Shown piece after piece: positions 36,038 to 44,278 of a DNA stretch of 53,486 nucleotides. A program made the translations under genes and the position numbers. Origin of the DNA: Vallitalea sp. (GTDB taxonomy: Bacteria; Bacillota; Clostridia; Lachnospirales; Vallitaleaceae); contig JAOASG010000039.1 of assembly GCA_025210235.1 (NCBI GenBank), positions 1 to 53,486 on the forward strand, given 5' to 3'. How positions within the stretch are numbered: the first letter of the stretch is position 1; each line of letters begins with the position of its first letter. The notes below the pieces were generated by a model. That model was not told where the DNA came from and did no database searches. It saw only the letters and a program-made list of their open reading frames with translations.

Positions 36038-36745
36038 ATGATAGTAACTGCGACAGATTTAAAAAATAATTTTGGTAAAATGTTAAAATTGTTAGATTAT
36101 GAAGATATTATTGTTAAAAAAAATGGAAGAGTTTTAGCTAAAATAGTAAAATATACAGAACCACTTGACACCTATGGAACAATTAAAGAAACATATCATA
36201 CATATAGACCAGAAGATAGAAAAGTAACTTATGAAGAGTTTTTAAAATTCACAGCTAATAGTGAAGAACGCTATGAACTAATTGATGGTGAGATATATAT
36301 GTTAGCATCTCCAAAGGTTACTCATCAGTCCATAGTAGGCTTATTGTATGGTGAATTTTATAAATATTTTGAAGGAAAATCTTGCACACCGTTTGTATCA
36401 CCTTATGATATAAAACTTGAAGTAGATAATAAAATGAATGTAGTACAACCTGATTTAGGAGTTATATGTAATCTAGAAGAATTTACAGATGAAGAAGATA
36501 GATATATGGGTATACCTACTCTTGTAGTAGAAGTGTTGTCAAAATCATCTGTTACTAGAGATATGGTAAGAAAGCTTAATATATATATGTTATCTGGTAT
36601 AGAAGAATATTGGATTATTGATTCTTTTAATGAGACAGCTAAAGTGTACAGCTTTGAGGATTATGAGATATCAGATTACAAAGAATTTAAAAAAGGAACT
36701 AAGATAGAATCCTTCACTTTTGATGGATTGAGTGTAAAATGGTAA
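36038..36745 (+). CDS. Phd/YefM-like domain fused to Uma2-type nuclease
   Basis: 235 residues. Residues 1-41 (IVTATDLKNNFGKMLKLLDY, then EDIIVKKNGRVLAKIVKY) are a Phd/YefM antitoxin-like DNA-binding domain. Residues about 56-230 are a Uma2 domain of the PD-(D/E)XK nuclease fold: ERYELIDGEIYMLASPKVTH, VQPDLGVICN, TLVVEVLSKSS and KLNIYMLSGIEEYWIIDS. The catalytic residues look intact: Asp in PDL, Glu in VEVLS and a following Lys. Uma2 proteins are abundant in cyanobacteria and some Firmicutes, with unclear roles. A fused antitoxin-type repressor is notable. No partner gene is adjacent. A GGATGGTGA site precedes the ATG. Confidence 0.8.
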   Translation: MIVTATDLKNNFGKMLKLLDYEDIIVKKNGRVLAKIVKYTEPLDTYGTIKETYHTYRPEDRKVTYEEFLKFTANSEERYELIDGEIYMLASPKVTHQSIVGLLYGEFYKYFEGKSCTPFVSPYDIKLEVDNKMNVVQPDLGVICNLEEFTDEEDRYMGIPTLVVEVLSKSSVTRDMVRKLNIYMLSGIEEYWIIDSFNETAKVYSFEDYEISDYKEFKKGTKIESFTFDGLSVKW

Positions 36746-36760
36746 ATAAATAATATATAC

Positions 36761-36939
36761 GGGTTATCTCATTATACATTTTATTGATGGTTGCAGTTAA
36801 AAAGATAGAATAGATTTAGCTATTCATACTTTTAAACATCTTGTTTAAAGGTATGAGATAAGCCGTTATGGCTTGCTTATAGCTAAACATATCTATCTTT
36901 TTTTATATTGATATTAAAATGTATTATGAGATCAGACAC
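36761..36939. mobile_element. MITE-like palindromic element, copy B
   Basis: About 180 bases. The ends GGGTTATCTCATTATACATT and AATGTATTATGAGATCAGAC are imperfect inverted repeats. The centre shares TAGATTTAGCTATTCATAC and GTTTAAAGGTATG with the copy at 51844-52036. It has nested internal inverted repeats and no coding capacity. Confidence 0.8.
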
Positions 36940-37001
36940 TTATATTTTTGAAACTAACAAAACATATACACAAAGTGAAATTAAGATGTTCTATATTAGA
37001 G

Positions 37002-37041
37002 TTGACAGATAAAGTGTATTGGTGTATTATTGTCTTAATAC
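37002..37041 (+). promoter_or_regulatory. Promoter and palindrome before the GntR operon
   Basis: TTGACA (37002-37007), a 17-base spacer and TATTAT (37025-37030). A palindrome GTATTA-N6-TAATAC (37024-37041) overlaps the -10 box and start point, as expected for autorepression by a YtrA-type GntR protein. Confidence 0.65.
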
Positions 37042-37066
37042 AAAAACACGAAAGGAAGTGATAAGT

Positions 37067-37429
37067 TTGATAGAATTCAATAATAATATTCCAGTCTATC
37101 TTCAAATACTGATTTATTTAAAAGAGAAGATTATAAAAAAGGAATTAAAAGAAGGTGATAAAATGCCATCTGTCCGCGAATTAGCAAGAGACTTAAAAGT
37201 TAATCCTAATACAGTCCAGAGAGCATATAAAGATCTAGAAACAGAAAAAATAATAATTACAAAAAGAGGTATGGGCTCATATGTTACAGATGATATAAGC
37301 CAGATAGAGAAGATGAGAGAAAATATAGCAAAAGAAATAATTAATGAGTTTTCATTAAGAATGAAAAATATGGGATACAGTAAAAAAGAGATGCTAGGAA
37401 TAATTGACTCTTTTGTGGAAGGAGATTAG
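37067..37429 (+). CDS. GntR-family repressor, YtrA type
   Basis: 120 residues. The TTG at 37067 follows AAAGGAAGTG and gives the usual YtrA opening (IEFNNNIPVYLQI); the TTG at 37019 precedes that site and lies on the promoter. The winged helix is clear (LKEGDKMPSVRELARDLKVN, then PNTVQRAYKDLETEKIIITK and RGMGSYV). Unlike metabolite-sensing GntR proteins it has only a short helical C-terminus for dimerisation. It is the first gene of an operon with an ABC ATPase (2 bases downstream) and a membrane subunit, the standard YtrA layout, and probably represses it until cell-envelope stress. Confidence 0.85.
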   Translation: MIEFNNNIPVYLQILIYLKEKIIKKELKEGDKMPSVRELARDLKVNPNTVQRAYKDLETEKIIITKRGMGSYVTDDISQIEKMRENIAKEIINEFSLRMKNMGYSKKEMLGIIDSFVEGD

Positions 37430-37431
37430 AC

Positions 37432-38139
37432 ATGTTAGAAATAAAACAGCTATCAAAAAAATATAAAAAGAAAAAAGCTCTTATTAATATTAACTTTACT
37501 GCTGAGAAAGGAAAAGTTATTGGACTACTTGGGTCAAGTGGAAGTGGAAAAACTACACTTATGAATATTATTGCAGGAATCACACCTTATAAAGAGGGTA
37601 ATGTATTGATTGAAGGTGAAGAACAAAGTGATAGTACAAAAGCTATTGTATCTTTATTAACAGAGAACCATAATATACCAAAGTGGATGAAGGTACAAGA
37701 TATAATAGATTTTTATATACAGATGTATGATGATTTTAATGAAGATAAGTTTCAATCAATATTACATAATATTAATTTTACAATACCTCATTCAACAAAA
37801 GTAACAAATATGTCAAAAGGAATGAAACAATTATTAAGAATTGCTTTATCAATATCACGTGAAGCTAAGTTATATCTTCTTGATGAACCATTAGCTGGAT
37901 TAGATACTATGTTAAGAAATCAAGTTATAGATATTTTATTAAGTGAAATAAATGAGGAATCTACAGTTATTATCTCATCGCATATTATTTCAGAAGTGGA
38001 GAAGTTATTAGATGAAGTTATTTTTATTAAAGATGGTGAAATAAAAGGTATTCATAATTGCGAAGAGTTACGTGTACAAAAGGGACAATCTATAGAAAAA
38101 ACATTTATAGAGGTGATGAAAGATGAAGAATTTAATTAA
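37432..38139 (+). CDS. ABC transporter ATPase (YtrB/BcrA type)
   Basis: 235 residues: Walker A GSSGSGKTT (about residue 37), Walker B LYLLDEPLAGLDTM and switch His in ISSHIISEVEKL. The signature is altered to MSKGMKQLLRIALS (normally LSGGQ-like), which is common in this branch. It pairs with the membrane subunit at 38123, whose start lies inside its last codons. The operon resembles YtrA-F and bacitracin-type systems that respond to wall-active antibiotics. The substrate is unknown. Confidence 0.85.
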   Translation: MLEIKQLSKKYKKKKALININFTAEKGKVIGLLGSSGSGKTTLMNIIAGITPYKEGNVLIEGEEQSDSTKAIVSLLTENHNIPKWMKVQDIIDFYIQMYDDFNEDKFQSILHNINFTIPHSTKVTNMSKGMKQLLRIALSISREAKLYLLDEPLAGLDTMLRNQVIDILLSEINEESTVIISSHIISEVEKLLDEVIFIKDGEIKGIHNCEELRVQKGQSIEKTFIEVMKDEEFN

Positions 38140-39157
38140 ATACGAGTTAAAACGAGATAGAGTATATATAATTAGTGCTTTAATAGGAGTTATAATTATA
38201 TTAAATATTTGTAGTCTATTAGATATTGAAGGATTTAATGGTATAATTCTGATGATAGGAACAATAGTTGTGCTTGCTAAAAGATCTTCTAATCTTGCTA
38301 AAGATACTGTAACTGAAGATAGAGAACACATGATGCTTATACCAAAGAGCACATCACGGATTGTGTTTGCAAATGCAATAGTATCATATATTGATTGTAT
38401 TATATTAGGTGGTATATTATTAGTTATTATGGATATTAAGATAATTAAATTATGGATGTTACTAAGAGTATTTGTAGCTATTAATGGATTATTCTTATTT
38501 TATCAAATTACAACCCTTTTATACATAGTCTTTTTGAAGAGATTTAGGACATCAATTTCATCAATATTAACTATTGGAATGTCAATAACTATATTATTTG
38601 TATTTATTGTAAACAGAAGTATTCATATTGTATTATATAGTGTTAAACTAAGCAATACTATTTTTATATTATTTGCTATTTTATGTATTATGACAAATGC
38701 TTTCATAATTGGACATAAATATTTATTAAGTAAAATAGAAACTAAGATTATGATTGGAGTAATCGGGTTATTAATAATATGTAGTAGTACTATATTATAC
38801 TCATATAGTCAATTTGATAAATTTTATAGTGAATTACCATATGAAAAAGATGAGAATATTATAGGTAGCTGGGAAACTGTTGATTTCATAGAAGATTATA
38901 AGGATTATACTCCAAAAAAAGATAAAGAAGATTTATATCTTCAATCATTAACATTCAAAGAAAATGGGGCAATAGATAAATATCCGACTAGAAGATGGAC
39001 AAAAGGTTATATATATTATCCATTCAAAGATGTTGGAGGGAAATATATTCTTAAAGAAATTAATGGTGATACATATATGTTCATGGAATGGAAAAGCGGT
39101 GATTATGTTCATTTTAATATGAAACCTAAATATTATGTATTAAAAAAAATATTATAA
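38123..39157 (+). CDS. ABC transporter membrane subunit with extracytoplasmic C-terminal domain
   Basis: 344 residues. Six membrane helices lie in residues 12-230 (ISALIGVIIILNICSLL, IIMDIKII region, LIICSSTILYSYS last). A soluble tail of about 110 residues follows (ENIIGSWETVDFIEDYKDYT, LTFKENGAIDKYPTRRWTKG, then YILKEINGDTYMFMEWKSGD). The tail looks like a small beta-sandwich (lipocalin-like 'GSWETVDF...' pattern) placed outside the cell. It overlaps the ATPase gene by 17 bases. It is the last gene of the GntR operon, and a MITE-derived terminator follows at 39191. Confidence 0.75.
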   Translation: MKNLIKYELKRDRVYIISALIGVIIILNICSLLDIEGFNGIILMIGTIVVLAKRSSNLAKDTVTEDREHMMLIPKSTSRIVFANAIVSYIDCIILGGILLVIMDIKIIKLWMLLRVFVAINGLFLFYQITTLLYIVFLKRFRTSISSILTIGMSITILFVFIVNRSIHIVLYSVKLSNTIFILFAILCIMTNAFIIGHKYLLSKIETKIMIGVIGLLIICSSTILYSYSQFDKFYSELPYEKDENIIGSWETVDFIEDYKDYTPKKDKEDLYLQSLTFKENGAIDKYPTRRWTKGYIYYPFKDVGGKYILKEINGDTYMFMEWKSGDYVHFNMKPKYYVLKKIL

Positions 39158-39190
39158 AGTAGAAGTGTTTTTAAATTAACATTTATTTAA

Positions 39191-39256
39191 AAGGGTCTCA
39201 TAATATATTTATTAGATATTGTAATTATTAAAAAAATACATTATGAGATAACCCTT
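39191..39256. terminator. Terminator built from MITE ends
   Basis: AAGGGTCTCATAAT pairs with ATTATGAGATAACCCTT around a 35-base AT loop. It serves the convergent ABC subunit and deoD genes and matches the MITE terminal repeats. Confidence 0.7.
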
Positions 39257-39280
39257 AGAAATATTTATAAGAAGTTCTTA

Positions 39281-39994
39281 TTACTCAGCAAATTCTAGAG
39301 CAATTTCCATCATCTTAGTAAAAGCGTTTTGACGTTCTTCACTTGTTGTTTCTTCATGAGTTACAAGAGAATCAGAAACAGTTAATAAACAAGCAGCTTT
39401 TTTATCTAATACTTTTGCATTAGCAAATAAAGCGAAAGATTCCATTTCAGCGGCTAAGCAACCGTGCTCATCTCTATAACCTTTATAAGCATCAAAATTA
39501 CCTGCATAGAATACATCTGATGAATGAATACGTCCACGAACGATTGGAATATTTAATTCTTCTGCGTATTTTGCAGCTCTATCATTTAATTCTTTTGAAG
39601 CTTCAAGAACATCTTTATCATATCCACTTTGAGTTTTTGCATATGTTGATTGAGACCAACAATCATCAACTAATATTACATCATATAGATTTAATTTATC
39701 TGTATAAGCTCCACATGATCCAATACGAACTATGTTTTCAACATCATAAAACTTGTATAATTCATATGAGTATATACCTATACTTGGCATACCCATTCCT
39801 GAACCCATTACTGAAATACGTTTTCCTTTATAAGTACCTGTGTAGCCAAACATGTTACGAACATTGTTAAATTTAACAACGTCTGTTAAAAAAGTTTCTG
39901 CAATAAATTTAGCACGTAGAGGATCACCAGGCATTAAAACTGTTTTTGCTATTACATTTTTATCATTACATTCAATATGTGGTGTAGGTATCAT
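39281..39994 (-). CDS. deoD: Purine nucleoside phosphorylase, DeoD type
   Basis: 237 residues, the standard length of the hexameric DeoD enzyme. It splits purine (deoxy)nucleosides with phosphate in salvage. TPHIECNDKNVIAKTVLMPG, then DPLRAKFIAETFL form the N-terminus. MGMPSIGIYSYEL and VRIGSCGAY hold phosphate-binding residues, EMESFALF holds the ribose-binding Glu, and SDSLVTHEETT holds the catalytic Asp. The ATG at 39994 lies 9 bases after AAAGGAG; the TTG at 40000 is too close to that site. It stands alone. Confidence 0.95.
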   Translation of the reverse strand: MIPTPHIECNDKNVIAKTVLMPGDPLRAKFIAETFLTDVVKFNNVRNMFGYTGTYKGKRISVMGSGMGMPSIGIYSYELYKFYDVENIVRIGSCGAYTDKLNLYDVILVDDCWSQSTYAKTQSGYDKDVLEASKELNDRAAKYAEELNIPIVRGRIHSSDVFYAGNFDAYKGYRDEHGCLAAEMESFALFANAKVLDKKAACLLTVSDSLVTHEETTSEERQNAFTKMMEIALEFAE

Positions 39995-40000
39995 TATCAA

Positions 40001-40325
40001 AATCTCCTTTATTATTATTTAAGAAAGTCCTCATTAAAATACACATTCAAATAGATTAAATAATGGTACTAATTTATTTTGTTATATTAATCTGGACTTT
40101 TCTTTAGTAGCTATTTTAGAAAAATAAGCAACTATATTATACATAAATTTTTCCGAATATACAAAGGACATGTGTCCTAATATTATAGTGAAAAAATATT
40201 AAAGACATATTATAAGATCATTTTTATAAACGTAGTCTTCCCTATGTACATATTAAATATATCCATCTAAAAATAATTATTATCAAATTAAGTATATTTA
40301 TAAATTAAAATTTATTATAAAAAGT
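40001..40325. other. Intergenic region between deoD and the ORP-type cluster
   Basis: About 325 AT-rich bases. The only visible signal is a palindrome GGACATGTGTCC (40166-40177). No gene or terminator was found. Confidence 0.4.
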
Positions 40326-40383
40326 TATTGGCATTTGCCAATAATAGGTATATAATATATATGAATTCATTACTTGCAAGTAA
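40326..40383 (+). promoter_or_regulatory. Promoter with two palindromes before the ORP-type cluster
   Basis: A -35 box TTGGCA (40328-40333), a 17-base spacer and a -10 box TATAAT (40351-40356). The palindrome TATTGGCA-TT-TGCCAATA (40326-40343) lies over the -35 box, and a second one, TTACTTGCAAGTAA (40370-40383), lies just after the start site. Both are perfect, as expected for repressor operators. Confidence 0.65.
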
Positions 40384-40418
40384 TTAAATATTAATATTAT
40401 AGTTTGGAGGAATATGAA

Positions 40419-40802
40419 TTGAAGATATGTATTTCTAGTACACAGAGTAAAGATGACTCTGTAATAGATAAAAGATTTGGAAGGTGCCCATTTTTTGCTA
40501 TATATGATAGTGAAACTAAGAAATTTGAATTTGTGGAAAATAGTGGTGCAAATGAATCTCATGGAGCAGGTTTAAAAGCAGCTCAGATTATAGTAGACAA
40601 AGGCGTTGAAGTTATGATTACGGGGCAGATAGGACCAAATGCTATGAAAGTGCTTAATTCAGCTGACGTTAATTTGTTTAAAATTATGGGAAATACAATA
40701 ATGGAACAAGTTAAATATTATCAAGAAAATAAGCTAACGAAGATAGATACACCAAGTGCTCCGCATTCTGGAATGGGAATGCAACATGGAAAAAATAAGT
40801 AA
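40419..40802 (+). CDS. NifX/NifB-like Fe-Mo cofactor-binding family protein
   Basis: 127 residues. The TTG at 40419 lies 8 bases after GGAGG (40406-40410) and gives the family opening KICISSTQSK; the TTG at 40404 overlaps that site. RFGRCPFFAIYD, HGAGLKAAQIIVDKGVEVMI and GQIGPNAM are the typical RNase H-like fold of the dinitrogenase iron-molybdenum cofactor family (COG1433). The C-terminus ends Met/His-rich (SGMGMQHGKNK), a possible metal site. It is the first gene of a four-gene cluster with two ferredoxin-MinD ATPases and a second member of the same family. Confidence 0.85.
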   Translation: MKICISSTQSKDDSVIDKRFGRCPFFAIYDSETKKFEFVENSGANESHGAGLKAAQIIVDKGVEVMITGQIGPNAMKVLNSADVNLFKIMGNTIMEQVKYYQENKLTKIDTPSAPHSGMGMQHGKNK

Positions 40803-40829
40803 ATATTATAGTATAGAAGAGGAATCATT

Positions 40830-41660
40830 ATGCAAATAGCAGTATTAAGTGGAAAAGGGGGTACTGGAAAAACAACAGTATCTACTAATCTTGCAAAAAT
40901 ATTGAATGTTAGATATATAGATTGTGATGTAGAAGAGCCTAATGGATTTATTTTTCTAAAACCAGAAAACATTACAAAAGAGAAAGTTTCAATACCTGTT
41001 CCAAAAATTGATAAAAGTAAATGTATACATTGTAAGAAATGCATAGAAATATGCCAATTTAACGCACTAGTTCATATAGATGAAGTAATGCTATTTGAAA
41101 AATTATGTCATGGTTGTGGTGCATGTAAAACTATATGTCCAACAGTGGCTATTACTGAGTATGATAGACCAATTGGAGAAATATATGTAGGAAATAGCGA
41201 TGAAATGGAATGTTTGAGCGGAATTCTTAATGTGACTGAGCCAATGGCAGGGCCTATAATAAGTCAGTTGAAAAAGAGAATAGATAATAAAACTACTATA
41301 ATAGATTGTTCTCCGGGTAGTTCATGTAACGTGGTAAAAGCATTATTAGATGTTGATTATGCAATATTGGTCACAGAACCAACAGAGTTTGGATTACACG
41401 ATCTAGAAATTGCAGTAGAACTTATTAGAAAGATGAATATACCTTTTGGAGTTATAATCAATAGAATGTCTAATAACAAAAACGTAGTTTCAACCTACTG
41501 TTTAGATGAAAACATTAATGTTCTTGGTACTATACCATATGATAAGCAAATAGCCATCATGTATTCAAAAGGTGACCTTCTTATTAACGAAGAGAAATAT
41601 AAGCAAATGTTTAATAATATTATTCATAATATTAAGGAGGTTACACAATGCAACTTGTAA
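40830..41660 (+). CDS. MinD/Mrp-type ATPase with inserted 2x[4Fe-4S] ferredoxin, first
   Basis: 276 residues. The deviant Walker A KGGTGKTT is at residues 9-16, and switch regions follow (DCDVEEP, IDCSPGS). A ferredoxin domain is inserted with two complete clusters (Cys 65, 68, 71, 75 and Cys 93, 96, 99, 103). Such proteins pair with a close homologue, here the next gene, which overlaps by 13 bases. In Desulfovibrio similar pairs (DVU2103/2104) belong to the orange-protein (ORP) complex linked to division and Mo-Cu clusters. Cluster assembly or transfer is the likely general role. The neighbours support this but do not prove it. Confidence 0.85.
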   Translation: MQIAVLSGKGGTGKTTVSTNLAKILNVRYIDCDVEEPNGFIFLKPENITKEKVSIPVPKIDKSKCIHCKKCIEICQFNALVHIDEVMLFEKLCHGCGACKTICPTVAITEYDRPIGEIYVGNSDEMECLSGILNVTEPMAGPIISQLKKRIDNKTTIIDCSPGSSCNVVKALLDVDYAILVTEPTEFGLHDLEIAVELIRKMNIPFGVIINRMSNNKNVVSTYCLDENINVLGTIPYDKQIAIMYSKGDLLINEEKYKQMFNNIIHNIKEVTQCNL

Positions 41661-42508
41661 TAATTAGTGGTAAAGGCGGAACAGGAAAAACTACTATTAC
41701 AGCATCATTTGCATATCTTAGTGAGCAAAGTATTAAGTGCGATTGCGATGTAGATGCTTCTAACCTTCACATCGTTCTAGGTGGTGAAGATATTAAAAAG
41801 GAGCATTATATAGGTGCTAAGGTTGCAAAAATTGATTATGATAAGTGTGTCAATTGTAAAGCTTGTGAAAATATCTGTAGGTTTGATGCAATAGAAAATG
41901 GGATAGTTAACGAATTAAAATGTGAAGGTTGTGCCGCTTGTACGGTAGTATGTAGATATAATGCCATAACAATGAATGATGAAATAACTGGAGAAACTAT
42001 TGTTACTAAAACTAATAGAGGAATATTATCTAGAGCTAGTATGATAGCAGGTGCAGAAGGTTCAGGTAAATTAGTTACAGATGTAAGAAAGAATGCATTT
42101 AATTATGGTTCTAAAGATGATTTATATATACTTGATGGTACTCCCGGTGTAGGATGTGCTGTTATGGCGTCAATTACAGGATGCGATTTAGCTCTTATTG
42201 TTGTTGAGCCAAGTCAGTCTGGGCTTAATGATTTTAAACGAGTATTATCAGTAACGAACCATTTCCAGATTAAGTCGTTAGTGTGCATTAATAAGTATGA
42301 TATCAACGAAGAATTAACTAATGAAATAATTGAGTTTTGTAACCAAAATGATATAGAAGTAATTGGTAAAATACCTTTTGACTCAATAGTAGAACAATCT
42401 ATAAATGAATTAAAACCTATTGTTTTATATGAAGAAAGCTTAGCTTCAAAAGAAATAAAAAATATATGGAATAAAATAATTAAATATATATCAAGGAGGA
42501 ATTTTTAA
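41648..42508 (+). CDS. MinD/Mrp-type ATPase with inserted 2x[4Fe-4S] ferredoxin, second
   Basis: 286 residues, paralogous to the preceding protein. The deviant Walker A KGGTGKTT is at residues 9-16, CDCDVDASN is switch I, and the two clusters are complete (Cys 67, 70, 73, 77 and Cys 92, 95, 98, 102). ILDGTPGVGCAV is the switch II region. The stop overlaps the start of the next gene (TTAATGA-type join), so all four genes are coupled. A GAGG site precedes its own start inside the previous gene. Confidence 0.85.
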   Translation: MQLVIISGKGGTGKTTITASFAYLSEQSIKCDCDVDASNLHIVLGGEDIKKEHYIGAKVAKIDYDKCVNCKACENICRFDAIENGIVNELKCEGCAACTVVCRYNAITMNDEITGETIVTKTNRGILSRASMIAGAEGSGKLVTDVRKNAFNYGSKDDLYILDGTPGVGCAVMASITGCDLALIVVEPSQSGLNDFKRVLSVTNHFQIKSLVCINKYDINEELTNEIIEFCNQNDIEVIGKIPFDSIVEQSINELKPIVLYEESLASKEIKNIWNKIIKYISRRNF

Positions 42509-42864
42509 TGAAAATAGCAATAGCAAAAGACGGAAATAACGTGTCAGGACATTTTGGACATTGTGAAGGATTTCAAGTTTATGAAGTAGAAAATAATAAT
42601 ATAAGTGGAAGTACATTTATACCTAATCCAGGTCATCGTCCAGGATTTTTACCTGTGTTTCTGGCAGAAAAAAATGTTAATGTAATTATTTCTGGAGGAA
42701 TGGGAGCTACTGCACAAGAGCTTTTTAATGAAAATAATATCTCTGTTGTAGTTGGAGCATCAGGTCACTTAGAAAATGTTATTAATAAATATGTAGAGGG
42801 AGATTTACAATCTACTGGAAGCATATGTGAAGAACATGCTCATCATGATAGTTGTGGAGAATAG
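42508..42864 (+). CDS. NifX/NifB-like Fe-Mo cofactor-binding family protein, ORP-like
   Basis: 118 residues of the same COG1433 fold as 40419 but with its own features: GHFGHCEGFQVYEV near the start, PGHRPGFLPVFLAEKNVNVI, then GGMGATAQELF. The C-terminal tail is rich in His and Cys (CEEHAHHDSCGE), a likely metal-binding segment. The order ATPase-ATPase-ORP-like matches ORP clusters in Desulfovibrio and many Clostridia. It is translationally coupled to the second ATPase. Confidence 0.85.
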   Translation: MKIAIAKDGNNVSGHFGHCEGFQVYEVENNNISGSTFIPNPGHRPGFLPVFLAEKNVNVIISGGMGATAQELFNENNISVVVGASGHLENVINKYVEGDLQSTGSICEEHAHHDSCGE

Positions 42865-42925
42865 AATACTTTAATATATTATCTCATATAATATTTATTG
42901 AGTAATTATGAGGAGATAATGTGAT

Positions 42926-43393
42926 ATGAATGATGGGTTATATAGTGTAATAGCTTGGTTAAGTACATTTTTCTTATTTTTCTTCATTGTTGGAATAATA
43001 TTTTATTGCTTGAAAGCTATAGGATTAATGACTATGGCGAAGAAAAGAGGTATAGAAAATTCATGGCTTTCGTGGATACCTATTGGGAACTATTATATTG
43101 TAGGTAAGTTAATAGATACAATTGATTTTGGAGATAAGAAAATAGAAAATGCTCCTATGGTATTATTACTTGCAGGAGTAGGAGTACTATTATTATCGTT
43201 TATACCTATAATTGGGGCAATTGTTGTAATTGTATTTATAGTATTATATTCAGTTAGTTTATATAAATTATATTTTTTATATAAGCCAGGAAGTGAAGTG
43301 TTGTATCTTGTTTTAAGTATAATATTTCCAAATGTTGCCATTGGTATAATAATATTTTTATTAAGAAATAATGAACTTTCTGTACAGGATTAA
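42926..43393 (+). CDS. Four-helix membrane protein, unknown function
   Basis: 155 residues. Helices lie at about residues 5-28 (IAWLSTFFLFFFIVGIIFYC), 67-85 (MVLLLAGVGVLLLSFIPIIG), 85-105 and 122-145. A motif between the first two, KRGIENSWLSWIPIGNYYIV, recurs in small Firmicute membrane proteins of unknown role. The start follows GAGGAGATAATGTG. It has its own terminator at 43459 and no clear tie to the ORP-type cluster before it. Confidence 0.7.
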   Translation: MNDGLYSVIAWLSTFFLFFFIVGIIFYCLKAIGLMTMAKKRGIENSWLSWIPIGNYYIVGKLIDTIDFGDKKIENAPMVLLLAGVGVLLLSFIPIIGAIVVIVFIVLYSVSLYKLYFLYKPGSEVLYLVLSIIFPNVAIGIIIFLLRNNELSVQD

Positions 43394-43458
43394 TTTACGT
43401 TAGATTACTGGAATTCCATCATACTATAATGTATGAATTTCAGTAGTTTCATACAGAT

Positions 43459-43496
43459 AAAAAAAGTTAAATGTTATCTAGACATTTAGCTTTTTT
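43459..43496 (+). terminator. Intrinsic terminator
   Basis: TAAATGT (43468-43474) pairs with ACATTTA (43482-43488), flanked by an A run and then TTTTTTT, so it can work both ways. Confidence 0.8.
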
Positions 43497-43571
43497 TATA
43501 TTATTCTATAAAAATAAATAGTTAGATATTGTTTCAATAATTACAAATAACATAATAAAGGAGATTATTAT

Positions 43572-43730
43572 ATGCAAGAAAAATATTATTGCCCAGAATG
43601 TAAAGAAGAACTTAATAGAGTTTCAGGTTGTGGTTCAGTTAGTTATTTTTGTGATAATTGCAAAAAATTAGTATCTAGAAAAAATATGTTATCAGAAGAT
43701 GAAATGAAGAAAGACGAAAAAAAGAATTAA
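43572..43730 (+). CDS. Small zinc-ribbon protein
   Basis: 52 residues, below many gene-length cut-offs. The start follows AAAGGAGATTATT. Two CxxC pairs are present, CPEC (residues 7-10) and CDNC (27-30), with VSGCGSVSYFC between. This is the pattern of the YfgJ-like zinc-ribbon family. The Lys/Glu-rich tail has no domain. Its last four bases overlap the end of the convergent gene at 43727. Confidence 0.85.
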   Translation: MQEKYYCPECKEELNRVSGCGSVSYFCDNCKKLVSRKNMLSEDEMKKDEKKN

Positions 43731-44137
43731 TTTTTATTAAAACTCTTTTTTTCTCTAAGCAATTCTTCAAGAAGATCTCCAAGCTTCCAGTTAATAGAAG
43801 TTTTGGTAACCACAGCGTATAAAGGTTTTTTAATACCTAATTCACTAAAATTCTCAATAAAATGATGAAGTTCATAATTAGAAACGGCGTTAAATAAAAT
43901 TAAACTTGATTTAATGGCGTTTCTACTATTATTAGATACTTCTATATCTTCGTTAATTAGATTACTTATTATATTATCTAAGCTATTTTCATTGGCAACA
44001 ATACATTTATCTATGCCTTTTTTCTTACTAAATAACATGATTTTATTAACCTCGGCTTCATCAAATCCATAGATTAAAATACAATTTTTCCCGTCAGGTC
44101 TTTTAGTATCTTCCTTTTTTATTTGCTGAAATGACAT
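43727..44137 (-). CDS. DUF3783 family protein
   Basis: 136 residues. The ATG at 44137 follows AAGGGGTG; the GTG three codons earlier overlaps that site. The opening GKNCILIYGFDEAEVNKIML, the middle IKSSLILFNAVSNYELHHFI, and the end IKKPLYAVVTKTSINWKLGD followed by LLEELLREK match DUF3783. That family is found mainly in Clostridia with no known function. The alternation of beta and alpha elements suggests a compact cytosolic fold. Confidence 0.85.
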   Translation of the reverse strand: MSFQQIKKEDTKRPDGKNCILIYGFDEAEVNKIMLFSKKKGIDKCIVANENSLDNIISNLINEDIEVSNNSRNAIKSSLILFNAVSNYELHHFIENFSELGIKKPLYAVVTKTSINWKLGDLLEELLREKKSFNKN

Positions 44138-44278
44138 AATAAACACCCCTTATTAAATTAATTTATAAACTACATAATCATAGTAATATATATTATTAAT
44201 ATGAACATACTATAATTAGATTAATCAATGAAAATATCATATTATTAACTAAATTTATTTTACCATGGAGGGATAATC

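Noticed and set aside
40166..40177. GGACATGTGTCC as an FNR/CRP or Rex site
   Set aside because: It fits neither consensus (TTGAT-N4-ATCAA, TGTGA-N6-TCACA, TTGTGA-N6-TCACAA) and lies over 150 bases from the nearest promoter.
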